DNA of 6,982 bases from Oscillospiraceae bacterium (GCA_020860985.1 JAJBTG010000275.1:6775-13756); one strand, 5' to 3'; positions 1 through 5,263 are shown, numbered from the stretch's first letter. Program-made: numbers and translations. The notes: generated by a model from the sequence alone, not told the origin.

Positions 1-2
1 CG

Positions 3-308
3 TCGGGCATTTCATCCTGCGGCTCGTCGGGGTTATCGATTACAACTCCGAGCCGACGCGTTTCTACTGCATCGTCAAGCGAATTTACACCGTCGGCAAA
101 GACCTCGACAACAAAAACACCGACATTCAGAGCCACAGACACGTCTAATGTACCGCAAACGGTAACTTATAACGGCGCTACATACAGATTAACGGCAAAG
201 CTGAAAACCAGGTTTGCAAGGCTTTTGGAACCTTCCACACCGACAGAGGTAAAGGTTAAATTGAAAGAGGATATTTTGAGAAATGGCAAACGCGTATTTA
301 CAGCATAA
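3..308 (+). CDS. 3' end of an unidentified phage protein (5' truncated by window edge)
   Basis: The frame stays open from the window edge to a TAA at 306-308, giving 101 residues without a start codon. The first half or so is very rich in Ser, Thr and Pro and resembles a flexible linker. The last ~45 residues (from about TVTYNGATYR to the end RNGKRVFTA) have ordinary globular composition, with basic residues and a VKVKLKED strand-like stretch. No ATG, GTG or TTG occurs in this frame before 225, so the gene must begin upstream. The other two forward frames are also open to 148 and 162, which leaves the frame of the first ~145 bases uncertain. A frame-2 reading ending at 148 looks equally protein-like, so two genes or a frameshift cannot be excluded. 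I do not recognise the family. Its place just before the tail fibre suggests a tail or baseplate role, which is inference from context only. Confidence 0.5.
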   Translation, partial: SGISSCGSSGLSITTPSRRVSTASSSEFTPSAKTSTTKTPTFRATDTSNVPQTVTYNGATYRLTAKLKTRFARLLEPSTPTEVKVKLKEDILRNGKRVFTA

Positions 309-362
309 GGCGGGAGCAAAGGCGAGGGAGCCTCCGACATATTGCAGAAAAAAATTCAAAAA

Positions 363-370
363 AGAGGTGA
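363..370 (+). promoter_or_regulatory. Ribosome binding site of the tail fibre gene
   Basis: AGAGGTGA lies 6 bases before the ATG at 377, a good match to the anti-Shine-Dalgarno sequence. It supports the chosen start. The preceding 309-362 spacer holds no gene and no convincing promoter or terminator. Confidence 0.8.
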
Positions 371-376
371 ATCAAT

Positions 377-2071
377 ATGATTACAAAAAACGGCTACGGC
401 TATGAGGAATATGAAAAAGAGCTTAACTGGGCGGCGGAATATGCCAAACGTGAGCTTAGAAAGCACAGAGAGGCAGTTCCGATAGACCATCCGGACGAAT
501 CGGTCACGACGGCGAAGTTAGCCGACGGCAGCGTAACATATGATAAGCTGGGCGAGGATGTTCAGAACGAGCTTACGGAATTGGAAAATGAAATAAATAC
601 GCACGAGGAAACGGTTGCGTCACAGACGGTATCGGGACATGTGACATTGTCGGACGAGGCGAATATGAATGTCGGCGCGGCGGACGGAGTTGCGGCAACG
701 CCTAAGGCAGTGTATGACGCGTATGAGGAAGTGCAGATAGAAGTAAATTCAATCAATCAAGAGCTTAATACGCATGAAAGTACCAAAGCGACAGAATCGG
801 TATTGGGGCACGTTTATATAACCGATACGGCTTCGGCTTCTATGCCGGCGGACACGGGCAAGGCGGCATCATCATACGCGGTTGCATATGCGGTGTCCAA
901 CGAAAGAACGGAGCGGCAAGTTGCGGACGAGGCATTGCAGGCAAGCATAGCCGCGGAAGCGGAAGCGCGTGAGGCGGCGGACACGGAATTGCAGAGCAAC
1001 ATCGACGCGGAAGCGAAAGCGCGTGAAGCGGCTGATACGGCGCTTCAAGAACAGATAATTAATACGGCGTTCGGAAGTGATACTCAGGTTGGCGTGGATT
1101 TGGACAATATAAGAGAGAACGGAGCGTATTATGTATTGCTTCCCTCATCAAAATTGGATGGAGGTGAGCATCATTACCCGCTTTATGACGAGGATAGCGG
1201 CGAGTATGAAAACTATGGCATGCTTCTTGTGTTTGATGATAGTTTAGAAAACGGTTCCGTGATACAAATGTACATACCATGTTCTTCTGTTTCAAATCTC
1301 AATATCAATCGTTTCTATATACGCAAAGTGGTCTATAGAAGCACGGACGGCGAAGTTATCTCAAGAACAGATTGGGTAAAATTTTCATCTTTGGGTGTAA
1401 TACAAGAACTGATAGACGCGGAAGCGGCGGCGCATGAGGCGGCGGATGCAACATTGCAGAACAATATTGATGCCGAAGCGGAAGCGCGTGAGGCGGCTGA
1501 TACGGCATTACAGAGTAATATTGACGCGGAAGCGGAAGCGAGGGAATCGGCTGATACGACATTACAGAGCAACATCACAGCGGAAACTACGGCGCGGAAA
1601 TCGGCGGATGCAACATTGCAGACGAACATTAATACAGAAGCTACAACGCGCAAATCGGCTGACACAACGCTGCAAAGCAATATCGATGCCGAAGCTACGG
1701 CGCGCAAAAGTGCCGACAGCGCAATGAGCGCCGACATCGAGGCATTGCAGGAGCTATCGCACACTCATGAGAATAAGTCGGTGCTTGACAGCATCACCGG
1801 CGAGCGCGTGGAAATATGGGACAGCAACGTTGACTTTGCAGAGTACAAGGAATACGCAAACGAAATTTTCGCGGGAATGATGCGCGAGCTGCAAAATCTT
1901 TATGCCGCGATAGGCGTTACGCTGTTTGACGGTGGGTTGTTCGGGGAGGAATATCTCGGGGCTTCGCTCGACGGCGGGTATTTTACCGACACCGATTTAG
2001 TTGACTTTGACTGCGGCGGCTTTGATACAGTTGCAGTAAGTACGGCTTCGGTGGACGGCGGAACATATTAA
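377..2071 (+). CDS. Phage tail fibre with 18-residue coiled-coil repeats and an internal pyocin-knob-like domain
   Basis: This 564-residue protein is a modular tail fibre, expected to trimerise and reach from the baseplate to the cell surface. Residues 1-80 hold a charged head and a VTTAKLADGSVTYDKL tail-fibre motif. Residues 84-120 and 140-175 contain fibre repeats of the GHVTLSD...ATPKAVYDAY type. Two 18-residue coiled-coil repeats (I-D-A-E-A-x-A-R-E-A-A-D-x-x-L-Q-x-N) fill 191-226. Residues 229-338 look like a pyocin-knob domain: LDNIRENGAYYVL, then an IQMYIP strand, and RTDWVKFSS at its end. Six more coiled-coil repeats fill 346-453. An HTH (His-x-His) motif at 462-464 resembles the metal-binding motifs of other phage fibres. 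The C-terminus (507-564) has several DGG-aromatic motifs and ends in DGGTY. Fibre function is well supported by this composition. The receptor and the knob assignment are inference. Confidence 0.85.
   Translation: MITKNGYGYEEYEKELNWAAEYAKRELRKHREAVPIDHPDESVTTAKLADGSVTYDKLGEDVQNELTELENEINTHEETVASQTVSGHVTLSDEANMNVGAADGVAATPKAVYDAYEEVQIEVNSINQELNTHESTKATESVLGHVYITDTASASMPADTGKAASSYAVAYAVSNERTERQVADEALQASIAAEAEAREAADTELQSNIDAEAKAREAADTALQEQIINTAFGSDTQVGVDLDNIRENGAYYVLLPSSKLDGGEHHYPLYDEDSGEYENYGMLLVFDDSLENGSVIQMYIPCSSVSNLNINRFYIRKVVYRSTDGEVISRTDWVKFSSLGVIQELIDAEAAAHEAADATLQNNIDAEAEAREAADTALQSNIDAEAEARESADTTLQSNITAETTARKSADATLQTNINTEATTRKSADTTLQSNIDAEATARKSADSAMSADIEALQELSHTHENKSVLDSITGERVEIWDSNVDFAEYKEYANEIFAGMMRELQNLYAAIGVTLFDGGLFGEEYLGASLDGGYFTDTDLVDFDCGGFDTVAVSTASVDGGTY
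947..1054 (+). repeat. Two 54-bp coiled-coil coding repeats (first block)
   Basis: Codons 191-226 of the tail fibre form two in-frame 54-bp units, each encoding an 18-residue coiled-coil repeat starting IAAEAEAREAAD or IDAEAKAREAAD. A degenerate partial unit (QVADEALQAS) precedes them. They belong to the same family as the six units at 1412-1735, from which the knob-like domain separates them. Confidence 0.85.
1412..1735 (+). repeat. Six 54-bp coiled-coil coding repeats (second block)
   Basis: Codons 346-453 of the tail fibre form six uninterrupted 18-residue units with no spacer, each starting at an Ile (346, 364, 382, 400, 418, 436). The consensus is I-D-A-E-A-x-A-R-x-x-A-D-x-x-L-Q-x-N. 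The first three units carry REAAD, REAAD-like or RESAD cores and the last three carry RKSAD, so there is a gradient along the array. The hydrophobic spacing fits a trimeric coiled-coil shaft. This is a protein-coding repeat, not a CRISPR. Confidence 0.9.
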
Positions 2072-2117
2072 TACGGTTTTAAGCGATGTGTCCGCTTGAA
2101 CATAAAAATTTTATTTT

Positions 2118-2124
2118 AGGAGGA
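2118..2124 (+). promoter_or_regulatory. Ribosome binding site that fixes the mini-fibre start
   Basis: AGGAGGA lies 6 bases before the ATG at 2131. An in-frame ATG at 2086 has no such site, and its extra 15 residues span this Shine-Dalgarno sequence, so 2131 is the better start. Confidence 0.9.
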
Positions 2125-2130
2125 ATTATT

Positions 2131-2469
2131 ATGGCACAAACAATTTTACTTAAAAGAGGCGTACAAACCGACATATCCAATCTTACGCTGGAGTATGGCG
2201 AGGTGGCGTTGGCGTACAACGAGGACAAAACAGCAATCGCGCTTTACGGCGGTGACGGCAACGGCGGACTTGTACTTATTAATTCCGACGTTTCGGACGA
2301 CACCTCGATTGATTTGTCGGCGTACTCCACGACGGAGCAGATGAATAGCGCAATTTCCGAGGCGGTGGCAACTGAAACTTCTGCCCGCGAGGCAGCGGAC
2401 AGCACATTGCAGACAGCTATAGATGCTAAGCTTGACAGCGACAGCACGATTGACGGAGGAACATTTTAA
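2131..2469 (+). CDS. Small tail protein (mini-fibre): Mtd-N-like head, one coiled-coil repeat, DGGTF tail
   Basis: This 112-residue protein probably sits with the fibres at the tail tip. Residues 1-50 (ILLKRGVQTDISNLTLEYGEVALAYNEDK and then a GGDG turn) resemble the N-terminal domain of the Bordetella phage major tropism determinant (Mtd_N), which is common at the head of Firmicute phage tail proteins. Residues 80-99 carry one copy of the coiled-coil repeat seen in the upstream fibre (TETSAREAADSTLQTAID). The last residues are DGGTF, nearly the same as the DGGTY end of the upstream fibre. It has no receptor-binding domain of its own, so an adaptor, chaperone or trimerisation role is possible; that is inference. 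It is spaced for operon expression, with its stop touching the next gene's Shine-Dalgarno site. Confidence 0.75.
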   Translation: MAQTILLKRGVQTDISNLTLEYGEVALAYNEDKTAIALYGGDGNGGLVLINSDVSDDTSIDLSAYSTTEQMNSAISEAVATETSAREAADSTLQTAIDAKLDSDSTIDGGTF

Positions 2470-2480
2470 GGAGGATTAAC

Positions 2481-3998
2481 ATGGCGAACAAAATACAGAT
2501 AAGGCGCGGCTTGGAGGCTGACTTACCGACACTGTCGGCGGGTAAACCGGCATTCACGACCGACAGTCAAAATTTTTATGTCGGTACCGGCGACGGCAAC
2601 GTGAACATGGGCGGAAGTCAATGGTACAGCGGCACGGCGATGTCGGGAACGTCCACTACAACAGGCGCTTACAGTTACAGCGCGGCAAGCGCGAAGGTGG
2701 GCGACTATTATTTAAACACCACATACGGCTATGTCTACCGCTGCACGACAGCCGGAGAGGGCACAGCGGCAAAATGGACGTATCAGGGCAGCATAAGGGG
2801 CGCGACGGGTGCGACAGGTTCATACGCGACAGTGGACAGCGCGTTGTCAAGCACAAGCACCAATCCGGTGCAGAATAAGGCGGTGTACAGCGCATTGGAC
2901 GACAAATTGGACGCTAATAATTTTATGTCAAATGGATTTGTCGGCATTGACGAGGTGACGGAGGGTGTACTGGAGAGAACACGCGCGGCGACAATTGTCG
3001 TTGCCGCAAGCGACAGTGTAAGCAAATATGGCGTAGATTATCGATGTACCGGCACATCTGACGATACCGTGATACAGTCGGCGATTGACGCGCTGCCCGA
3101 TACGGGCGGTAAGATTGTGCTGTTGGAGGGTACATATAACATATCAACCGCACTGACGTGTGACAAGGACGTTGTGTTTGAGGGTATGGGAGAAGGCACG
3201 TTTTTTGATGTCCTAAGCACGGGATTTATGAGCTTTACAGGAGACAGCAATGCTGTGTTCCGAGATATGAGTTTCTCGTCAACTACGATATCAATGGGAT
3301 TATTCAGACGTTCAAGCGGTGATGTAGATTTATTGCTCGACAATTTGCACATCAGTGTCACGGCATCGGGACATGGCGCGATTGTGTACGGGGGTAGTCC
3401 CGATTATACAAAGGTGCATTTGCACAAGGTAAAAATTGACGGGGTTTATCTTGATAACAGCTCCGACTGTACTTCTGCTTTTAATGAGTGCATGATAAAG
3501 GGCGGCGAGGGCTGCTACATCAATTTGACGTGCACGAGCAGCAGCAACGGAACGGAAATATTCTATTGCTGTAGGGGTTGTTTTTCCAATGGCACATTAA
3601 AAAGCGAAATGTATATTAGCGGATGGTCAGAGGCTATGTCATTTACGGATTCGTATATATATTGCAATTCAGTTACCGGTGCAAGCCCCTCCACGGCGTT
3701 CTTAGGACATCTGAGCAATAACAAGATAATTGCAAACAGCACTTGCTATTGCAATTTCTCAAGTATAACCGGCAACGAAATCAAGCAAACCGGTTCAGGA
3801 CAGCTGTGGTTGTACGCGCGTACCGTATCGGGAAATGTAATAGAAAATTACGTGTCCGGTGATGTTTCATTTGCAGACTACTCATCGGTGACCGGTAACG
3901 TGTCAAAATACACTATGACATCGTCAACACCCACGGGCGCAACGATAGAAAACAATGTTGTTTACAGCAGCTTATCAATATCAAGTTCAGAGGTATAA
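2481..3998 (+). CDS. Tailspike-like protein with Mtd-N-like head and right-handed beta-helix
   Basis: This 505-residue protein is probably a receptor-binding or polysaccharide-degrading tail protein. Residues 1-43 form an Mtd_N-like head (IQIRRGLEADLPTLSAGKPAF, then GTGDGN). Residues 46-103 contain a short domain (VGDYYLNT...VYRCTTAGEG...AKWTYQG) seen in many Firmicute phage fibres. Residues 106-113 hold two collagen-like triplets (GATGATG). Residues 117-144 match the phage motif ALSSTSTNPVQNKAVYSALD. From about 170 to the end, the pattern is a pectate-lyase-like beta-helix: DDTVIQSAIDALPDTGGKIV, LLEGTYNIS, then rungs marked by NNKI, GNEI, GNVI, GNVS and NNVV, about 18-21 residues apart (414, 432, 452, 473, 492). 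Ten cysteines fall between 330 and 424. AAGGAGG at 2468-2474 supports the start. I see no catalytic residues I can assign, so enzyme activity is unproven. Confidence 0.8.
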   Translation: MANKIQIRRGLEADLPTLSAGKPAFTTDSQNFYVGTGDGNVNMGGSQWYSGTAMSGTSTTTGAYSYSAASAKVGDYYLNTTYGYVYRCTTAGEGTAAKWTYQGSIRGATGATGSYATVDSALSSTSTNPVQNKAVYSALDDKLDANNFMSNGFVGIDEVTEGVLERTRAATIVVAASDSVSKYGVDYRCTGTSDDTVIQSAIDALPDTGGKIVLLEGTYNISTALTCDKDVVFEGMGEGTFFDVLSTGFMSFTGDSNAVFRDMSFSSTTISMGLFRRSSGDVDLLLDNLHISVTASGHGAIVYGGSPDYTKVHLHKVKIDGVYLDNSSDCTSAFNECMIKGGEGCYINLTCTSSSNGTEIFYCCRGCFSNGTLKSEMYISGWSEAMSFTDSYIYCNSVTGASPSTAFLGHLSNNKIIANSTCYCNFSSITGNEIKQTGSGQLWLYARTVSGNVIENYVSGDVSFADYSSVTGNVSKYTMTSSTPTGATIENNVVYSSLSISSSEV

Positions 3999-4001
3999 GT
4001 T

Positions 4002-4385
4002 ATGGATATTAGCAGATTTTACGTAAAGGACGGGGCAATAAAGCTCAACAAATATAAAATTGTCGTAAGGCACTATCTGTCGCTTGAAAAAACAGACTAC
4101 ATAGATACACCACATTATGTTGATGATGAGGGCGCGGAGGAATTAGAGGTTAATTTTGTTCCGAAACATCAGCTTATGGAGATTGTTTCAAAGGAAGAGA
4201 TTGACACATCGGATTATGCGTGGATTGAGGGCATAGAGCCGCAAACCAACAACCCGCAGACAGAAGTGCCGAAAATAGCGGCGTATGGCAGTCTTGAGGC
4301 ATACGAAGCGAGCCTTGAAGAGGCGGCGGACGCATATATGACAGAGCTGGACTACAGATTATCAAAATTGGAATTAGGCATATAA
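4002..4385 (+). CDS. Hypothetical tail-associated protein, 127 residues
   Basis: I do not recognise this family. The protein begins MDISRFYVKDGAIKLNKYKI, with a strand-rich N-terminal half, an acidic middle (DDEGAEELEVNF) and a helical, possibly coiled C-terminus (about residues 95-127, rich in Glu, Ala and Leu). A WIEGIEPQTNNPQ segment near residues 75-87 looks like a linker. Its start lies 3 bases after the stop of the beta-helix gene, and its Shine-Dalgarno site (AGAGGT, about 3989-3994) lies inside that gene's last codons, so the two are probably translationally coupled. Its place between an adhesin and an XkdX-like gene suggests a tail fibre accessory or assembly protein, in a position like that of xkdW in PBSX, but there is no sequence evidence for that function. 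Confidence 0.75.
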   Translation: MDISRFYVKDGAIKLNKYKIVVRHYLSLEKTDYIDTPHYVDDEGAEELEVNFVPKHQLMEIVSKEEIDTSDYAWIEGIEPQTNNPQTEVPKIAAYGSLEAYEASLEEAADAYMTELDYRLSKLELGI

Positions 4386-4398
4386 GGAGGATATTATC

Positions 4399-4551
4399 AT
4401 GACATACGGATATTTAAAGAAGATTATAGCAAAGGGCGGCTATGACACAGAGGATTTGCAGGACAAGATGGACGTGTTTTTGCTTGCCGGACGCATCACG
4501 GACGAGCAGTATAAGGAGCTTACAGAGCTGATTAATACAACGGAGGAATAA
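4399..4551 (+). CDS. XkdX-like small phage tail-region protein
   Basis: This 50-residue protein (starts MTYGYLKKIIAKGGYD, ends INTTEE) is too short for a standard ORF cut-off but is well supported. AAGGAGG at 4384-4390 lies 8 bases before the ATG. The pattern of two short helices with a central FLLAGRITDEQYKELTELI segment is typical of XkdX and similar tiny proteins encoded between tail fibres and lysis genes in Firmicute phages, where the consensus is roughly a basic helix followed by G-x-I-T-x-x-Q-Y-x-E-I. The function of this family is not known. It is the last gene of the tail cluster, and its stop lies only 5 bases before the -35 box of the next promoter. Confidence 0.7.
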   Translation: MTYGYLKKIIAKGGYDTEDLQDKMDVFLLAGRITDEQYKELTELINTTEE

Positions 4552-4556
4552 AACAC

Positions 4557-4590
4557 TTGACAATACGTAATATTACGTATATAATATAAT
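4557..4590 (+). promoter_or_regulatory. Consensus sigma-70/SigA promoter of hicAB
   Basis: A perfect TTGACA at 4557-4562 is followed by 17 bases and a perfect TATAAT at 4580-4585. A second, overlapping TATAAT follows at 4585-4590. Transcription would start around 4592-4597, just before the hicA Shine-Dalgarno region. This is the only strong promoter I can see in the window. Such a promoter between two late-gene modules implies that hicAB is transcribed by the host vegetative polymerase independently of the phage late operon. Confidence 0.85.
4563..4580. promoter_or_regulatory. 18-bp perfect palindrome in the promoter spacer (putative HicB operator)
   Basis: ATACGTAATATTACGTAT is its own reverse complement over all 18 bases. 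It fills the space between -35 and -10 and includes the first T of the -10 box. A bound repressor would block RNA polymerase. HicB antitoxins with DNA-binding C-termini commonly autoregulate through palindromes at their promoter, and the HicB encoded here has a ribbon-helix-helix-like C-terminus, so autorepression is the natural inference. Confidence 0.75.
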
Positions 4591-4607
4591 TGTAAGGCGG
4601 TGAGGGA

Positions 4608-4787
4608 ATGACTAAGCGGGAATTGGAAAAGATACTAAAGCAAAACGGTTGGCGCATAATAAGCGGTGCGCGTCACGATATGGCAATTAAGGACGGAACC
4701 AACGTCAAAATTCCGATACCGCGGCATAAGGGTGACATTCCCTTAGGAACCGCGAACAATATATTAAAGGACGCGGGATTGAAATAA
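4608..4787 (+). CDS. hicA: HicA-family mRNA interferase toxin
   Basis: This 59-residue protein has the HicA (YcfA-like) double-stranded RNA-binding fold pattern: an N-terminal helix with basic residues (TKRELEKILKQNGW), then GARHD with His24 in the place of the catalytic histidine, a strand, VKIPIPRHKGDIPLGT, and a C-terminal helix NNILKDAGLK. HicA toxins cleave mRNA when not bound by HicB. The length is typical of the family. The usual G-S-x-H context reads G-A-R-H here, a small departure; the histidine itself is kept. A purine-rich Shine-Dalgarno region (GGCGGTGAGGG) lies directly upstream of the ATG. It is followed 23 bases later by its antitoxin gene, in the usual toxin-first order. Confidence 0.9.
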   Translation: MTKRELEKILKQNGWRIISGARHDMAIKDGTNVKIPIPRHKGDIPLGTANNILKDAGLK

Positions 4788-4792
4788 TCCCG
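4774..4792 (+). other. Inverted repeat at the hicA stop codon, upstream of the hicB ribosome binding site
   Basis: CGGGATT (4774-4780), a 5-base loop and AATCCCG (4786-4792) can form a 7-bp perfect hairpin that includes the hicA stop codon. It ends 3 bases before AAAGGA, the likely hicB Shine-Dalgarno site (4796-4801). There is no T-tract, so it is not an intrinsic terminator. It might tune hicB translation or protect an mRNA end, which is inference. Confidence 0.45.
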
Positions 4793-4810
4793 ATAAAAGG
4801 ACGTGATATT

Positions 4811-5197
4811 ATGAAATATGTTTATCCGGCGGTATTTAAAGAGGAAAACGGGCAGTATTTGGCGAGTGTTCCCGATTTGCCGGGGTGTCATACGTTCGGC
4901 GATGATTTGAACGACGCTATAGAAATGACGCGCGACGCTATGGCAATGTGGTTATGCATAGCGGAGGATAAAAAAGAAGCCGTGCCGGAGCCGACGCTCG
5001 ATATTAAGGCGGCGGACGGGTATGTGAGCTTTGTCGATGTTGACACAATGGCGTACAGGCGGCAGACGGACAGCAGAGCGGTTAAAAAGACACTTTCAAT
5101 TCCATCGTGGCTTAATTCACAGGCGGAACGCGAACACGTCAACTTTTCGGAGGTATTGCAAAACGCGCTGATGGAACAGTTGAATATTACGAAATAA
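4811..5197 (+). CDS. hicB: HicB-family antitoxin with ribbon-helix-helix-like C-terminus
   Basis: This 128-residue protein is the partner of the HicA toxin. Residues 1-50 show the HicB partial RNase-H-like fold: YPAVFKEENGQYLASVPDLPGCHTFGDDLNDAIEM, the classic VPDLPGC...G motif. Residues 51-88 form a Pro/Asp-rich linker and strand. Residues 91-125 (KKTLSIPSWLNSQAE...NFSEVLQNALMEQL) match a ribbon-helix-helix DNA-binding domain, with a strand followed by two helices. The N-terminus should bind and neutralise HicA and the C-terminus should bind the promoter palindrome at 4563-4580. The start at 4811 is supported by AAAGGA 9 bases upstream. A strong terminator follows 5 bases after the stop. Confidence 0.92.
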   Translation: MKYVYPAVFKEENGQYLASVPDLPGCHTFGDDLNDAIEMTRDAMAMWLCIAEDKKEAVPEPTLDIKAADGYVSFVDVDTMAYRRQTDSRAVKKTLSIPSWLNSQAEREHVNFSEVLQNALMEQLNITK

Positions 5198-5202
5198 GGC
5201 TT

Positions 5203-5235
5203 GAAAGAGCGTCGTGAAAAAAGCGGCGCTTTTTT
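5203..5235 (+). terminator. Rho-independent terminator after hicB
   Basis: GAAAGAGCGTCG (5203-5214) pairs with CGGCGCTTTTTT (5224-5235) across a 9-base A-rich loop, giving a 12-bp stem with three G-U pairs and six terminal Ts. The T-tract lies in the stem, as in many Firmicute terminators. The core AAAAAAGCGGCGCTTTTTT (5217-5235) is also symmetric about one base, so it may work in either direction. It closes the hicAB unit before the lysis genes. Confidence 0.75.
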
Positions 5236-5251
5236 GGTGCAAAAATTTATA

Positions 5252-5258
5252 GGGAGGT
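5252..5258 (+). promoter_or_regulatory. Ribosome binding site that fixes the XhlA-like gene start
   Basis: GGGAGGT lies 5 bases before the ATG at 5264. An in-frame TTG at 5201 would translate through the terminator hairpin and this site, so it is rejected as the start. Confidence 0.88.
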
Positions 5259-5263
5259 TAATT

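Noticed and set aside
309..362. Terminator or promoter in the spacer before the tail fibre
   Set aside because: Only a 4-bp GAGG/CCTC stem without a T-run and no paired -35/-10 boxes could be found.
1412..1735. CRISPR-like array of regular 54-bp repeats
   Set aside because: The repeats are contiguous with no spacers, stay in frame, and encode an 18-residue coiled-coil unit inside a long gene.
1333..1764. Long open frame on the minus strand and another + frame (1434-1727) over the repeats
   Set aside because: Both are shadows of the repetitive coiled-coil gene: low-complexity products, no ribosome binding site, no independent support.
2086..2130. Upstream ATG as start of the mini-fibre gene
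   Set aside because: The strong AGGAGGA site at 2118-2124 lies inside this extension and points to the ATG at 2131.
2481..3998. Diversity-generating retroelement target, because of the Mtd-N-like head
   Set aside because: This head is common in phage fibres. The C-terminus is a beta-helix without a C-type-lectin variable region, and no template repeat or reverse transcriptase lies in the window.
4774..4792. Intrinsic terminator between hicA and hicB
   Set aside because: The stem is only 7 bp and no T-tract follows; it would also separate the antitoxin from its promoter.
5201..5263. TTG at 5201 as start of the XhlA-like gene
   Set aside because: It would translate through the terminator hairpin; the ATG at 5264 has a strong ribosome binding site.
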